A program made the translations under genes and the position numbers. The notes beneath the pieces are model-generated. The model saw only the letters and a program-made list of their open reading frames with translations. It searched no databases and had not been told where the DNA came from. From assembly GCA_947483555.1 (NCBI GenBank), contig CANKMW010000034.1, forward strand, positions 18,647 to 82,646: DNA of 64,000 bases, given 5' to 3'. This stretch comes from Myxococcales bacterium. GTDB lineage: Bacteria > Myxococcota_A > Polyangia > Haliangiales > Haliangiaceae. Positions 15,901-24,575 of this stretch are shown here, in pieces (position 1 is the stretch's first letter; every line of letters begins with the position of its first letter).

Positions 15901-18900
15901 ATGAGGACCTGTCTGCTGGTATCGGCGCTCTTCGCCGCTGTGGCGATCACCGCGTGCAGCGACGACGAGTATCTCGGCCCCCGCGGCCCCGACGCGCCCG
16001 ATCCGCCGCCGCCGGGACCGTTCGACGGCCTCCCGCTCGCCGAGGACATCCACTCGCCGGAGCTCACCGGCGTGGTCCACGCCGCGCGTGACCGCCACGG
16101 CATCATGCACATCCAGGCCCAGAACGTGCGCGACCTCGGCTTCGCCCAGGGCTACGTCATGGGCCACGACCGCCTGCCGCAGATGGACATCCTGCGCCGC
16201 TTCGGCGACGGCACGCTCGGCGAGCTGTTCGGCGCCGTCGACCAGGGGACGGTCGAGACCGATCTCGAGATGCGCGTTCACCGCATGCGCCCGATCGCCG
16301 AGCAGGCGCTGGCCACGCTGCGCGCCTCGAGCGACCCGAGCGATCAGGAGCTGGTGCGGTTGCTCGACGGGTTTGCCGCCGGGGTCAACGCCGCCAACGC
16401 CGACTACGCCAGCGGCAAGATCGCGCTCGACTCGGCGATCGCGGCCACCTTCTCACCGATGACGTTCCGGGCCTGGACGCCGGTCGACTCGCTGGTGCTG
16501 GGCCGCTTCCAGGCCTTCGCGCTGTCGTACACCGCGCCGCTCGAGGTCACGCTGACCGAGGTCTACGACGCCGCCCGCGCCACCTTCGACAACGCCGCGC
16601 CGACCGCCACCGCAGCCTATGCCCGCCGCGGCATCACCCGCGATCTGTTGATGTTCAAGCCGGTCGGCCGGGTTGCGACCATCGATGGGTTCCCCAACGT
16701 CGGTACCGACACCGGCACCCGCTCCGATGCCGGCCGCCCCGGCATGGTGGCGCGAGCGCTGGAAGCGGCCGGGCCTCCAGCGCGAGCCACGTCCTTCGAC
16801 TCGGCCGCTTCGCGGCCTCGCTCAGGACGAACCGGTCGGGCTTCGCCGGCGAGGACGGAACCAACGGGCGCCGCTTCGCGGTCGAGGTCGGGACCAACCG
16901 GTGATCCGCGGGTCCCGGTGCCACGCGAGCTGCTCCGCAACGCGCGCGCCTTCTTCGCGCCGTCGATGGCGCAGGGCCCGCACGCCTTCATGGTTCCGCA
17001 CGCTGGCTCCAACGCCTGGGCGGTCGGTCCATCGCGCGCCGGCGGCAAGGCCATCCTCGCCGGTGATCAGCACCTGTCGCTGCCCAACCCGTCGATCTTC
17101 TACCCGGTGCACCTGATCGTGCCTGGCATGATCGACGCCTTCGGCCAGACCTTTCCCGGCATCCCCGGCATCATCCTCGGTGCCAACGGCAAGGCGGCGT
17201 GGTCGTCCACGGTCGTCTATCACGATGTCAACGACGTCTTCCTCGAGACCATCGGCCCGTGCACGACCGGCGGCGGCGATTGCGTGCAGCACGACGGCGG
17301 CCAGGTTCGCATCGAGCCGTGGACCGAGACCATCCGCATGGGCGCGCTCGGCACCATCACTGGCCAGCTCACGGCGACCTACGAGAACGTGCCCCACCAC
17401 GGCCCCATCATCCCGACCGTACAGGACGGCATGATCGTCCCGCGCACCGCCAATCGCGCGCTGTCGGTGCAGTACACCGGCTATGCGCCCACGTTCGAGA
17501 TCCGCGCCGTCTGGGAGCTGCTGCGCGCCCGCACCGTCGACGAAGGCTTCCGCGCCCTGCGCCACTTCGAGTACGGCGGCCAGAACTGGGTGATGATCGA
17601 CGATCAGGGCAACATCGGGTGGACCACGTCGGCCAAGGTGCCGACCCGCAAGCCCGCGGCCTACACCTGGAACGCGACCACCAATCCGACCGGCCTGGCT
17701 CCGTTCCTGGTCCAGCCCGGCGACGGCTCCGCGGACTGGGACGGCTGGCTGTCGTCGCGCTACGTGCCCCACGCCATCAACCCGGCGAGCGGCATGCTGG
17801 TGACCGCCAACTCCGACCCGGTCGGCGAGACCTTCGACGGCGACCCGCTCGATGGTCCGGTGGTCGGCGGCCGCCCGCTCTACGCCGGCGCCGCCTACGC
17901 CGCCGGCGTTCGCAGCGAACGCATCGACGAGCTGGTCCGCGCCGCCGACGCGGCGGGCGATGTCGATCTGGTCGCCAGCGCCGCGCACCAGCACGACGCG
18001 CGCAGCAACATGGGCTTCCACCTCCGCGACGCCATCGTCGCCGCGCTGGCCTACGTCGCCAGCCCCATCGGTGCGCCCGCCGACGTGGCGCCCTACGTGA
18101 ACGGCCTCACCGCGGCGCAGCGGACCCGGCTCGGCGAGGCGCGGGCCAAGCTGCTGGCGTGGAGCCTGGCCACCCCGCCGGCGCTGGCCACGTCGTCGAC
18201 CACGCCACAGATCGACGACTCGATCGCCACCGCGATCTTCAACGTGTGGATGCACTACTTCATCGAGCAGACGCTCGGTGACGAGATGGCGGCGATCGCC
18301 ATGTCGCCGTGGGACCTCGATCAGAACCTGCTGGCCCGCGTGGTGCTGACCATGCTCGTCGAGCCCAGCGGCATGGTGCTCTCGCCATCGACCTCACAGC
18401 CGATCGTGTGCGACGAGATGGCGAGCGCGGGCCTCGACGCCAGCTGCACCAAGAAGGTCATCGAGGCGGCGCTGGCGGCGCTGGTCCAGCTCGACACCCT
18501 GATGGGGTCGACCGACCTGTCGACCTGGCGCTGGGGCCGCCTGCACACGCTGACCTTGCGGCCGCTGTTTCCCGACGCCCGCCTCAACGTGCCGGCACCG
18601 GGCAGCCCGCAGGCCGGCGGCTTCCCCAGGTCGGGAGACAACTTCGCCGTCAACCGCGCCGACTGCGGCTGGGGTGACCTCGACTTCCGCCAGGACGAGG
18701 ACGGCCCGGCGCAGCGCTTCCTCGCCGAGGCCACCCCGGGCCAGCCGATCGAGGTTCGCCTTCAGTTTCCGGGCGGCACGGTCTACAATCCGTCGAGCCC
18801 GCACTACAAGGACGTGCTGGAAACCAACTATATCGCCGAGACCCACTTCGACCTGCCCTTCACGATCCAGGAGATCCTGACCGCAGGCGAAGAACGCTGG

Positions 18901-18915
18901 GTGCTTAGGCCGTAG
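15901..18915 (+). CDS. Penicillin acylase family (Ntn-hydrolase) lipoprotein
   Basis: 1004 residues. Lipoprotein signal with AITAC (Cys19). It has the alpha-chain opening ARDRHGIMHIQAQNVRDLGFAQGYVMGHDRLPQMD (in pieces), typical of penicillin G acylase and acyl-homoserine-lactone acylases. The autoproteolytic beta-chain N-terminus is Ser370 in HAGSNAWAVGPS, followed by LAGDQHLSLPNPSIFYPVHL. It would hydrolyse an amide bond of an acylated substrate outside the cytoplasm; beta-lactam, AHL and peptide substrates are all possible. Residues about 296-340, just before the cleavage site, are a low-complexity Ser/Arg stretch encoded by the dispersed repeat, in the linker peptide that is normally excised. 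Confidence 0.88.
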   Translation: MRTCLLVSALFAAVAITACSDDEYLGPRGPDAPDPPPPGPFDGLPLAEDIHSPELTGVVHAARDRHGIMHIQAQNVRDLGFAQGYVMGHDRLPQMDILRRFGDGTLGELFGAVDQGTVETDLEMRVHRMRPIAEQALATLRASSDPSDQELVRLLDGFAAGVNAANADYASGKIALDSAIAATFSPMTFRAWTPVDSLVLGRFQAFALSYTAPLEVTLTEVYDAARATFDNAAPTATAAYARRGITRDLLMFKPVGRVATIDGFPNVGTDTGTRSDAGRPGMVARALEAAGPPARATSFDSAASRPRSGRTGRASPARTEPTGAASRSRSGPTGDPRVPVPRELLRNARAFFAPSMAQGPHAFMVPHAGSNAWAVGPSRAGGKAILAGDQHLSLPNPSIFYPVHLIVPGMIDAFGQTFPGIPGIILGANGKAAWSSTVVYHDVNDVFLETIGPCTTGGGDCVQHDGGQVRIEPWTETIRMGALGTITGQLTATYENVPHHGPIIPTVQDGMIVPRTANRALSVQYTGYAPTFEIRAVWELLRARTVDEGFRALRHFEYGGQNWVMIDDQGNIGWTTSAKVPTRKPAAYTWNATTNPTGLAPFLVQPGDGSADWDGWLSSRYVPHAINPASGMLVTANSDPVGETFDGDPLDGPVVGGRPLYAGAAYAAGVRSERIDELVRAADAAGDVDLVASAAHQHDARSNMGFHLRDAIVAALAYVASPIGAPADVAPYVNGLTAAQRTRLGEARAKLLAWSLATPPALATSSTTPQIDDSIATAIFNVWMHYFIEQTLGDEMAAIAMSPWDLDQNLLARVVLTMLVEPSGMVLSPSTSQPIVCDEMASAGLDASCTKKVIEAALAALVQLDTLMGSTDLSTWRWGRLHTLTLRPLFPDARLNVPAPGSPQAGGFPRSGDNFAVNRADCGWGDLDFRQDEDGPAQRFLAEATPGQPIEVRLQFPGGTVYNPSSPHYKDVLETNYIAETHFDLPFTIQEILTAGEERWVLRP
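16793..16835 (+). repeat. Dispersed repeat copy inside the acylase gene
   Basis: CCTTCGACTCG (16793-16803), hairpin GCCGCTTCGCGGC, then CTCGCTCAGGACGA. It resembles the ends of the element at 13252-13427. A further GC hairpin (CCGCTTCGCGGT) follows at about 16871-16882. It is in frame and translated as Ser/Arg/Pro-rich linker. Confidence 0.7.
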
Positions 18916-18918
18916 AAT
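18913..18918 (+). promoter_or_regulatory. -10 element, leaderless
   Basis: TAGAAT ends 7 nt before the ATG at 18926. It overlaps the last codons of the acylase gene (stop at 18915), so the downstream regulator gene has its own promoter. Confidence 0.55.
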
Positions 18919-18925
18919 AGAGACG

Positions 18926-19993
18926 ATGGGTAAGGGTATCGAGGTTCCGGAGACGGTCATCGTGGTGGCATCCCGCGGCTGGAGCGGCGGTGCGGCCCAA
19001 CCGTTGCGCGAGCTGGTCGACAAGCTGATCGCTGCCGGCACCGAGACCGCGGTGGTCGCCGATGCGGCCGAGGCCGCCAAGGCCCTGGTCGACGACGAAG
19101 GCGCGGTGGTCATCATCGATGTCGACGACGCCGCCCGCGGCTTGACCACGCCGGCGACCGCCGCCGCGCGGGTCAGCGAGATCGCCGCGGCGGTCCCCGA
19201 TGCCGCGCCGGTCGCGGTCGCGCAGCGGCCCGCGGTCGGGTTGGTGGTGGCGTGCATGCGGGCCGGCGCCGCCGACTTCGTCGATCTCGGCGCCGAGTCG
19301 TACGAGACCACCGCCGAGGCCCTGGCCTACGCGGCCCGCAAGCGCGCCAAGTACGGGGCCCAGAAGCGGGCCCTCAAGCAGCTCCGCGCCATGGTCGAGG
19401 AGATGCTCAAGGATCTAGTCCGGACCGAACGGCGGTCGATCGACCTCGAGAAGAAGCTGGCGGAGAAGAACGCCCGCCACGCCGGCCTGGCCTCCGACGT
19501 CGAGGGCGAACGCGATCCGGTGGTGATGGTGGTCGAGGACGATCGCGAGATGTCCGACTTCCTGTGCGAGAAGCTCGAGGACAAGGACGTCACCACGTTC
19601 GCGTTCGTCACCGGCGAGGAGGCGGTGGCCCACGCCGATCTGATGTCGGGCCGCGGCCAGGCGCTCGACCTGGTGCTCATCGACATCGGGCTGCCCGGCA
19701 TCGACGGCCTCGAGGTCATCCGCCGCCTGCGCAAGGACCGGCCCGGCCTGGCCGCCTTCCTCATCACCGGCTTCGCCGATCCCAACCTGACCGCGCGCGC
19801 CGCCGATCTCGGCGTGGTCGGCTTCGTGCTCAAGCCGTTCGACGACTCGGCGACGCTGATCAACCGCGTCCTCACCGAGGCCAGCGCCGCGATGTCGCGG
19901 ACCCGCGACCACGGCTACCTGCAGCGCATCAAGGCGCGCCACGACCGCGTGCTGACGCAATACCGCCTGCTGCTCGCCGACCTCGAGCGCTGA
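18926..19993 (+). CDS. Two-domain response regulator: degenerate receiver, coiled coil, intact receiver
   Basis: 355 residues. Residues 8-135 look like a receiver fold whose phosphorylation strand reads VVIIDVDDA, with Asp65, but without the acidic pair and conserved Lys arrangement, so it is probably a pseudo-receiver. A charged helical linker (about 136-192) follows. The second receiver (about 197-325) is complete: VVEDD (205-206), Asp253 in LVLIDIGLPG, Lys303 in VLKPF. A short basic C-terminal helix follows. There is no DNA-binding or enzymatic output domain. Role unknown; scaffold or phosphate sink are guesses. It stands alone, after the acylase gene. Confidence 0.75.
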   Translation: MGKGIEVPETVIVVASRGWSGGAAQPLRELVDKLIAAGTETAVVADAAEAAKALVDDEGAVVIIDVDDAARGLTTPATAAARVSEIAAAVPDAAPVAVAQRPAVGLVVACMRAGAADFVDLGAESYETTAEALAYAARKRAKYGAQKRALKQLRAMVEEMLKDLVRTERRSIDLEKKLAEKNARHAGLASDVEGERDPVVMVVEDDREMSDFLCEKLEDKDVTTFAFVTGEEAVAHADLMSGRGQALDLVLIDIGLPGIDGLEVIRRLRKDRPGLAAFLITGFADPNLTARAADLGVVGFVLKPFDDSATLINRVLTEASAAMSRTRDHGYLQRIKARHDRVLTQYRLLLADLER

Positions 19994-20039
19994 CTCGTCA
20001 CGCGCTCCTCACGGTGCCCGCGGAACTCGCGGATCGATC

Positions 20040-20305
20040 CACTCGGGCTGCCCTCCTGTGGAGCTGCGGACGTCGCGCCGTCCACGTGGGCCGCCGCTCG
20101 GGCGGGCGGCCCCACCACGCCTCCGTGCCCGCACCACCAGCACCAGGCGATGAGCGACGCCCGCATGTGGTGCTGCGCCAGGAGTCTGTGGGGCGTGGCG
20201 CCGACCGCGCCGCGCTCGAGCGGCTCGCCCGCTACCTCTTGCGCCCCGCGATCTCCGCCGACCGCGTGGCGGTACGTCCCGACGGTCGCGTCGAGTATGC
20301 TCCTG
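20040..20305 (+). mobile_element. Remnant of an IS91-type transposase gene
   Basis: One plus-strand frame reads RPHVVLRQESVG, then DRAALERLARYLLRPAIS and ADRVAVRPDGRVEY. The LERLxRYxLRPP and DGRVxY segments resemble the middle of IS91/IS801-family (Y2) transposases. There is no start, no catalytic Tyr region and no complete domain. Similarity stops near 20305, exactly where the opposite-strand PPC-domain remnant begins. Identification is by memory of the family and is tentative. Confidence 0.4.
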
Positions 20306-20617
20306 CCGTGATGTCGACGCGGTACGTGCCGGCTCGCGTCGCATCGATGCGCACGTGCTCGGTTGCCATACCCCCGAAAGGCGAGTCGACAGTGGCGAGC
20401 GGGCGGCCGTCGGGGTCGAACGTCGCGGCGGTGACATCCGCACCGAGCTCGTCGAGGTCGACGAACAGGACGGTGTCGGCATCGAGGGTGAACGAGTACG
20501 GGTGCGTCTCGCCATCAGCGATCCGGTGCTCGACGCTGGCGCGAGCTGCGCTTGCTTCGGGGTAGATGCTCGCGTCGCGCACGCCGTGACCACGACCAGT
20601 ACCCACCAGCGAATCAT
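20306..20617 (-). pseudogene. Broken lipoprotein with PPC-like beta domain (start of a TPR/CHAT-type protein)
   Basis: Two frames together make one sensible N-terminus. ATG 20617 gives MIRWWVLVVVTACATRA, a lipoprotein signal. A 1-nt shift near 20550 then leads into SVEHRIADGETHPYSFTL, FDPDGRPLATVDSPFG and RAGTYRVDITAG. The latter is the small beta domain that starts many long TPR-CHAT proteins of myxobacteria and relatives. The reading frame is cut at about 20305 by the transposase remnant. The gene is therefore both frameshifted and truncated. A gap of about 80 bp to the epimerase gene holds nothing recognisable. Confidence 0.6.
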
Positions 20618-20697
20618 CAGATCGAAGCATCGCGCGGCCAGCCCTGTCAACGACGCGGTCGCCCACGCTATTCGTCAAGGTTCAGCGTCGACCGCGA

Positions 20698-21855
20698 TCA
20701 CACGAGGCGCGCGAAGCGCAACCACTCGCCCGTACGCCGAGCGCCGACCGCGAACGAATGGGCCGGCGCCCAGCCGAGCCGGGCCTTGGCCAGATCGTTG
20801 GTCACCCACGATCGGTACGCCTCGCGCACGACCCGACCCTCGCTGGGCATCCGCATCGGCCGAGCGTCGCCCTGGGCCGTGGCGGACTTGCGGCCCTGCA
20901 GGCGCGACTTGAGCAGCATCTTCTGCTCGGGAGTGATGCGTCGAGCGACCAGCTCCTTGGTGCCCCGGATCAGCTTGCCGACCGGCGGGATGGTGCCGAG
21001 CTGGGCATGGAACGCCGGCGAGGCCGCGAGCCGGATCGCCGCGGTGACGCTGTCGCGCGCGCGCGGGCGCTGCGCCTGCCAGTGGGCGGCGATCTCGTCG
21101 AGCGAGTGGTCGTGGATGGTCTTCTCACCTTCGACCATGTCAGCGAACGTGGTGATGAAGTCCCGCCACGTGATGCGGGTATCGCCGTTGATCTGGACGA
21201 TCGAGCCGACCGCGTCGTCGCGGAAGATCCCCGCCACCACCGATTCGCACACGTCGTCGACGTACACCGCGTTGCAGAGGCCGCGGCCGCCATCGATCAG
21301 GCTGATCCGTCCCTGCCGCGCGTCCTGGACGATCGGCGTGACGAAGAAGCTGAAGGGACCGTAGACGATGGTCGGGCGGAGGATGACGGTCGAGAGCGTC
21401 CCGCGCTTGGCGGCCGCCCGGACCACGGCCTCGGCGGCGGCCTTGGCGTCGGAGTAGGCCTCCCCCCAGTGCTCGATCGGCGCGGTGCTCTCGGTGATCA
21501 CCGGTAGCTTCGGCGACGGCCCGTACACCGCCATCGAGCTCATGTGGACGAAACGACGGACCTTGGCGCGCGTGCAGACGTCGACGAGGTGTGCGGTCTG
21601 CGTCTCGGCGGCCTGGTCGTCGCCGTGGGCCAGGTTGACGACGACGTCGCAGCTGTCCACCGCCCGCGCCAGGCTGCCGGCGTCGAGCATGTCGCCGGCG
21701 AACAGCTCGGTGTCCAGGCGGGCGATCCGCGCGGCGCGCGAGAAGTCGCGGACCAACGCGCGGTACGGGACGTGGTGCGCGAGCGACAGGAGCTCGCAAA
21801 GGCGCGAGCCGATGAACCCGGTGGCGCCGGTGACGAGGATCTTGCAGGGCTTCAC
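20698..21855 (-). CDS. NAD-dependent epimerase/dehydratase (extended SDR)
   Basis: 385 residues, start GTG 21855 overlapping the upstream stop (GTGA). NAD-binding motif KILVTGATGFIGSRL (5-19), catalytic Tyr/Lys in GEAYSDAKAAAEAV (YxxxK) and the RPTIVYGP motif are all present. The C-terminal 100 residues are basic and unusual for the family. It would modify a nucleotide-sugar in surface polysaccharide synthesis, given the adjoining flippase and Gfo/Idh dehydrogenase genes. The sugar cannot be predicted. Confidence 0.85.
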   Translation of the reverse strand: MKPCKILVTGATGFIGSRLCELLSLAHHVPYRALVRDFSRAARIARLDTELFAGDMLDAGSLARAVDSCDVVVNLAHGDDQAAETQTAHLVDVCTRAKVRRFVHMSSMAVYGPSPKLPVITESTAPIEHWGEAYSDAKAAAEAVVRAAAKRGTLSTVILRPTIVYGPFSFFVTPIVQDARQGRISLIDGGRGLCNAVYVDDVCESVVAGIFRDDAVGSIVQINGDTRITWRDFITTFADMVEGEKTIHDHSLDEIAAHWQAQRPRARDSVTAAIRLAASPAFHAQLGTIPPVGKLIRGTKELVARRITPEQKMLLKSRLQGRKSATAQGDARPMRMPSEGRVVREAYRSWVTNDLAKARLGWAPAHSFAVGARRTGEWLRFARLV

Positions 21856-22913
21856 GCCGGTGGCTCCATCCGCGCGAGCCAGGGCTGCGCCATCGGGGTC
21901 CGCCGCGCGTACGCCGTCTCGATCACCGCGAGCGCGTTCAGGGCCGACTCCGCGGTCACGAACGGCGCGCGCCGCTCGCGGACCGCGCCGATGAAGTCGT
22001 CGAGCTGCGCACGGTAGTGACTGCGCGCGTCCCACTTCGGGGCGCAAACGATCTGCATCTCCATCGGGCCGCGGCGCGTGGTCCGGTGGAGGGTGAGGAT
22101 CCGCGGATCCGAGGTCGAGGCCTCGAGCGTGCCCCTCTCGCCGACCACCCGGATGCTGCGGCGCAGCCGGTGCGACCAGCTGAACTCCAGGCGCGCCGGC
22201 ACCGGTCGCCCGCCGATGCGAAGCACGCCCGTCAGCTTCGCGTTGCTCTCGAAGCCGCCGAACGAGTCGTCCTCGTAGGCGATCTCGGTGAGGTCGCCGA
22301 ACAGCCAGAGCACCCGGTCGAGGAGGTGCACCCCGCTGTCGAAGAGGACGCCACCACCGGTCGACTTGCGATTGAAGTAGCCGTCGCTCGCCATCGGCCA
22401 GTCGAGCGGCGCGCCGTCCTCGACGAGCACCTGCTGGACCTCTCCGACCTCGCCTTCCTCCACCAGGTCCGCGAGCCACCGGTTGTGCGGGAAGAACCGC
22501 ATCATGAGGGCGACGGCGAGCACTCGCTGGGTCCGGCGAGCGGCGTCCGCCATCGTCCGGCCGTCGGCGGCGGTGATGGCGAGCGGCTTCTCGCACAGGA
22601 CGTCGATCCCCATCTCCATGAGCTGGATCGCGATCGGCGCGTGAAAGCGCGGCGGGACGGCGACGACGGCAGCGTCGACCTTGCCGGCGAGCTCGGCGAC
22701 CTCCGTCGTGATCGCGGCCTCGAGGCCGCTCTCGCGCGCGGCGAGCGTGGCGTTGCCGCGGTCGCGGTCGCAGAGCGCGGTGACTTCGACCCGGCCGTCT
22801 GCCGTGATCACCGGGAGGTGCGCTTCGCGCGTGATCGCACCGCAACCGACGATGCCGAGCCGCACGGGCCGGCCGGAGTCAAACTTGCTCTGCGTTGCTC
22901 CCAAGATCCCCAC
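21852..22913 (-). CDS. Gfo/Idh/MocA-family oxidoreductase
   Basis: 353 residues, start GTG 22913. N-terminal Rossmann motif VRLGIVGCGAITREAHLPV (17-35), the VLCEKPLAI motif with the catalytic-domain Lys (about 109-117), and a GGGVLFDSGVHLLD motif with the conserved His in the C-terminal domain. NAD(P)-dependent sugar dehydrogenase or reductase. Middle gene of a three-gene operon with a flippase (25 bp upstream) and an epimerase (4-bp overlap). Probably makes a modified sugar for an exported glycan. Confidence 0.87.
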   Translation of the reverse strand: MGILGATQSKFDSGRPVRLGIVGCGAITREAHLPVITADGRVEVTALCDRDRGNATLAARESGLEAAITTEVAELAGKVDAAVVAVPPRFHAPIAIQLMEMGIDVLCEKPLAITAADGRTMADAARRTQRVLAVALMMRFFPHNRWLADLVEEGEVGEVQQVLVEDGAPLDWPMASDGYFNRKSTGGGVLFDSGVHLLDRVLWLFGDLTEIAYEDDSFGGFESNAKLTGVLRIGGRPVPARLEFSWSHRLRRSIRVVGERGTLEASTSDPRILTLHRTTRRGPMEMQIVCAPKWDARSHYRAQLDDFIGAVRERRAPFVTAESALNALAVIETAYARRTPMAQPWLARMEPPA

Positions 22914-22937
22914 TGTTACGACACTCCGCGTGAACCG

Positions 22938-24401
22938 TCAATCGCGCCTGCGGCGTACGACGTCCTTCACCAGCCCGAGCAGGTCGTGCGCCGTCTCGCT
23001 GCACACGACGAGCGCGCCCACGACGTAGACCGCGGCGCCGACCACGACCTCGATCGCCAGCTCGATCCCGACGTGGAGCTCGACGGTGTGGGCCATCAGC
23101 GCCCGCACGCCCAGCACCGCGCCGGCCATCGCCGCGCACGCGACCAGCGGCCGCAGGAAGCCCCCGAGCAGCACCGCGGGACGCGGCCCGTCGCGCAGCA
23201 CCAGCCACACGCTGGCAAAGGCGTGGAGGCCGAACGAGATTCCGACCGCGAGCGCCGCCCACTCGATCCCGAGCGGCGACAGCGCGACCATGCTGCCGAG
23301 CAGGACCGTGATCATGCCCAGCTCGAGGAACATGAGCGGCCGGTTGCGCTCCTGGGCCAAGAGGTACGACGACACGACCCACGCGACCGGCCGGAACACC
23401 GACACCACCACGAGGATGGTGAGCAGCGGTGCGACGCCCTGCCATTCGTCGGACAGCATCAGCTCGATTAGCGGATCGGAGACGACGCCGAGCCCGACCG
23501 CCATCGGGAAGATGATCAGCGACAGGAGCGCGGTCGAGCGCTCGAGAGCGCGCGGCCGCCGCTCGGGCTCCATCCGGGCCAGCGACGGCAGGAGCACCAT
23601 GCCGATCTGCTCGCCGACGTAGACCGCCGGGATGTCGGCGAGGTTGTAGGCGAGGTTGTAGAGCCCCGTGGCGTGGGCGCCGAACAGGCGGCGCACGGCG
23701 AGGTTGCCCCAGTAGCGCGAGGCGTTGCTGGCGATGGCCCCGACCGCGAGGGGCCATCCGAAGTTGAGCATGTCGCGGAAGCGCGCCATCCGCAGGGGCG
23801 TCCGCTCGAGCCAGCCGCGACCGGCGGCGGCGAGGATGATGACCGTGACGAGCGCGTACTGGGCGAGATGGCCATAGACGACCGACATGCCGCCGAAGCC
23901 GCCGGCGGCGAACGCGACCGTGGCGGCGGCGTAGACCACCTCGCCGAGCGCGTAGGCGATGCTGATCGCGCGGAAGTGCAGCGAGCGGATGAGCAGCTTC
24001 TCGGGGATCGCCGAGATGCGGCGAATGCCGATGGTGAGCGCGAGCAGCGGGATGTACTGACCGGCGTGGTCGGAGTCGACCAGCCACGCGACCGGCTCGG
24101 CGAAGAGCGCGCCCAGGGCGAGCCCGATCCAGGCCAGCCCGATGCTGGCGACCTGAGCGTGCCAGACGACCTCGGGGTCCAGCTCGGTGCGCCCGCGGAC
24201 GATCACGTACTGGCCGAACCCGATGTTGGTCAGCCAGTTGATCGTCAGCACGATGATCATCGCCGAGCCGACCTCGCCGACGACGTCGGGGGTGAGGAAG
24301 CGCGTGATGATCAGCGTGCCGATCACTCCGAGCGCACGACCGCCGACCGCAGACAGGATGGTCCAGACCGCGCCGCGCGCGGCTCTGGCGGCTAGTGACA
24401 T
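22938..24401 (-). CDS. Oligosaccharide flippase (Wzx/MOP superfamily)
   Basis: 487 residues with about 12-14 hydrophobic helices. The N-terminus AARGAVWTILSAVGGRALGVIGTLIITRFLTPDVVGEV (read in pieces) is typical of polysaccharide-synthesis flippases (TuaB/WzxC type). It would move lipid-linked glycan units across the inner membrane. First gene of the glycan operon. A TAGCTT hexamer ends 7 nt before the ATG, so the mRNA is probably leaderless. No polymerase or glycosyltransferase is next to it, so the glycan cluster here is incomplete. Confidence 0.87.
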   Translation of the reverse strand: MSLAARAARGAVWTILSAVGGRALGVIGTLIITRFLTPDVVGEVGSAMIIVLTINWLTNIGFGQYVIVRGRTELDPEVVWHAQVASIGLAWIGLALGALFAEPVAWLVDSDHAGQYIPLLALTIGIRRISAIPEKLLIRSLHFRAISIAYALGEVVYAAATVAFAAGGFGGMSVVYGHLAQYALVTVIILAAAGRGWLERTPLRMARFRDMLNFGWPLAVGAIASNASRYWGNLAVRRLFGAHATGLYNLAYNLADIPAVYVGEQIGMVLLPSLARMEPERRPRALERSTALLSLIIFPMAVGLGVVSDPLIELMLSDEWQGVAPLLTILVVVSVFRPVAWVVSSYLLAQERNRPLMFLELGMITVLLGSMVALSPLGIEWAALAVGISFGLHAFASVWLVLRDGPRPAVLLGGFLRPLVACAAMAGAVLGVRALMAHTVELHVGIELAIEVVVGAAVYVVGALVVCSETAHDLLGLVKDVVRRRRD

Positions 24402-24408
24402 CGAAGTG

Positions 24409-24414
24409 AAGCTA
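24409..24414 (-). promoter_or_regulatory. -10 element of the glycan operon, leaderless
   Basis: TAGCTT on the minus strand ends 7 nt before the flippase ATG (24401). No Shine-Dalgarno sequence. Confidence 0.55.
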
Positions 24415-24420
24415 CACCGG

Positions 24421-24575
24421 TTACTCGACCACGACCTCGGCCGCGAACTCGTATGTGCAGCGCTCGTTGTTCACGAGGAACGCGAAGGCAGCGTGGCCAC
24501 ACTCTAACAGCAATGGTGCTCGACGATCAGGCCGTTGCGCGACGCTTGGAAGCCGCCCTTGGCGACGACGCGCGA
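24421..24575 (-). other. Coding remnants downstream of the DUF4157 gene
   Basis: Two overlapping minus-strand frames look protein-like: KGGFQASRNGLIVEHHCC, ending at a stop, and LLECGHAAFAFLVNNERC then TYEFAAEVVVE, ending at TAA 24421-24423. Neither has a start codon. They could be a decayed 3' extension of the preceding toxin-like gene or of another gene. No family recognised. Confidence 0.3.

Noticed and set aside
22017..23471. 484-codon plus-strand frame opposite the glycan operon
   Set aside because: Rich in Arg/His/Asp, no domain; opposite three genes with clear family motifs.
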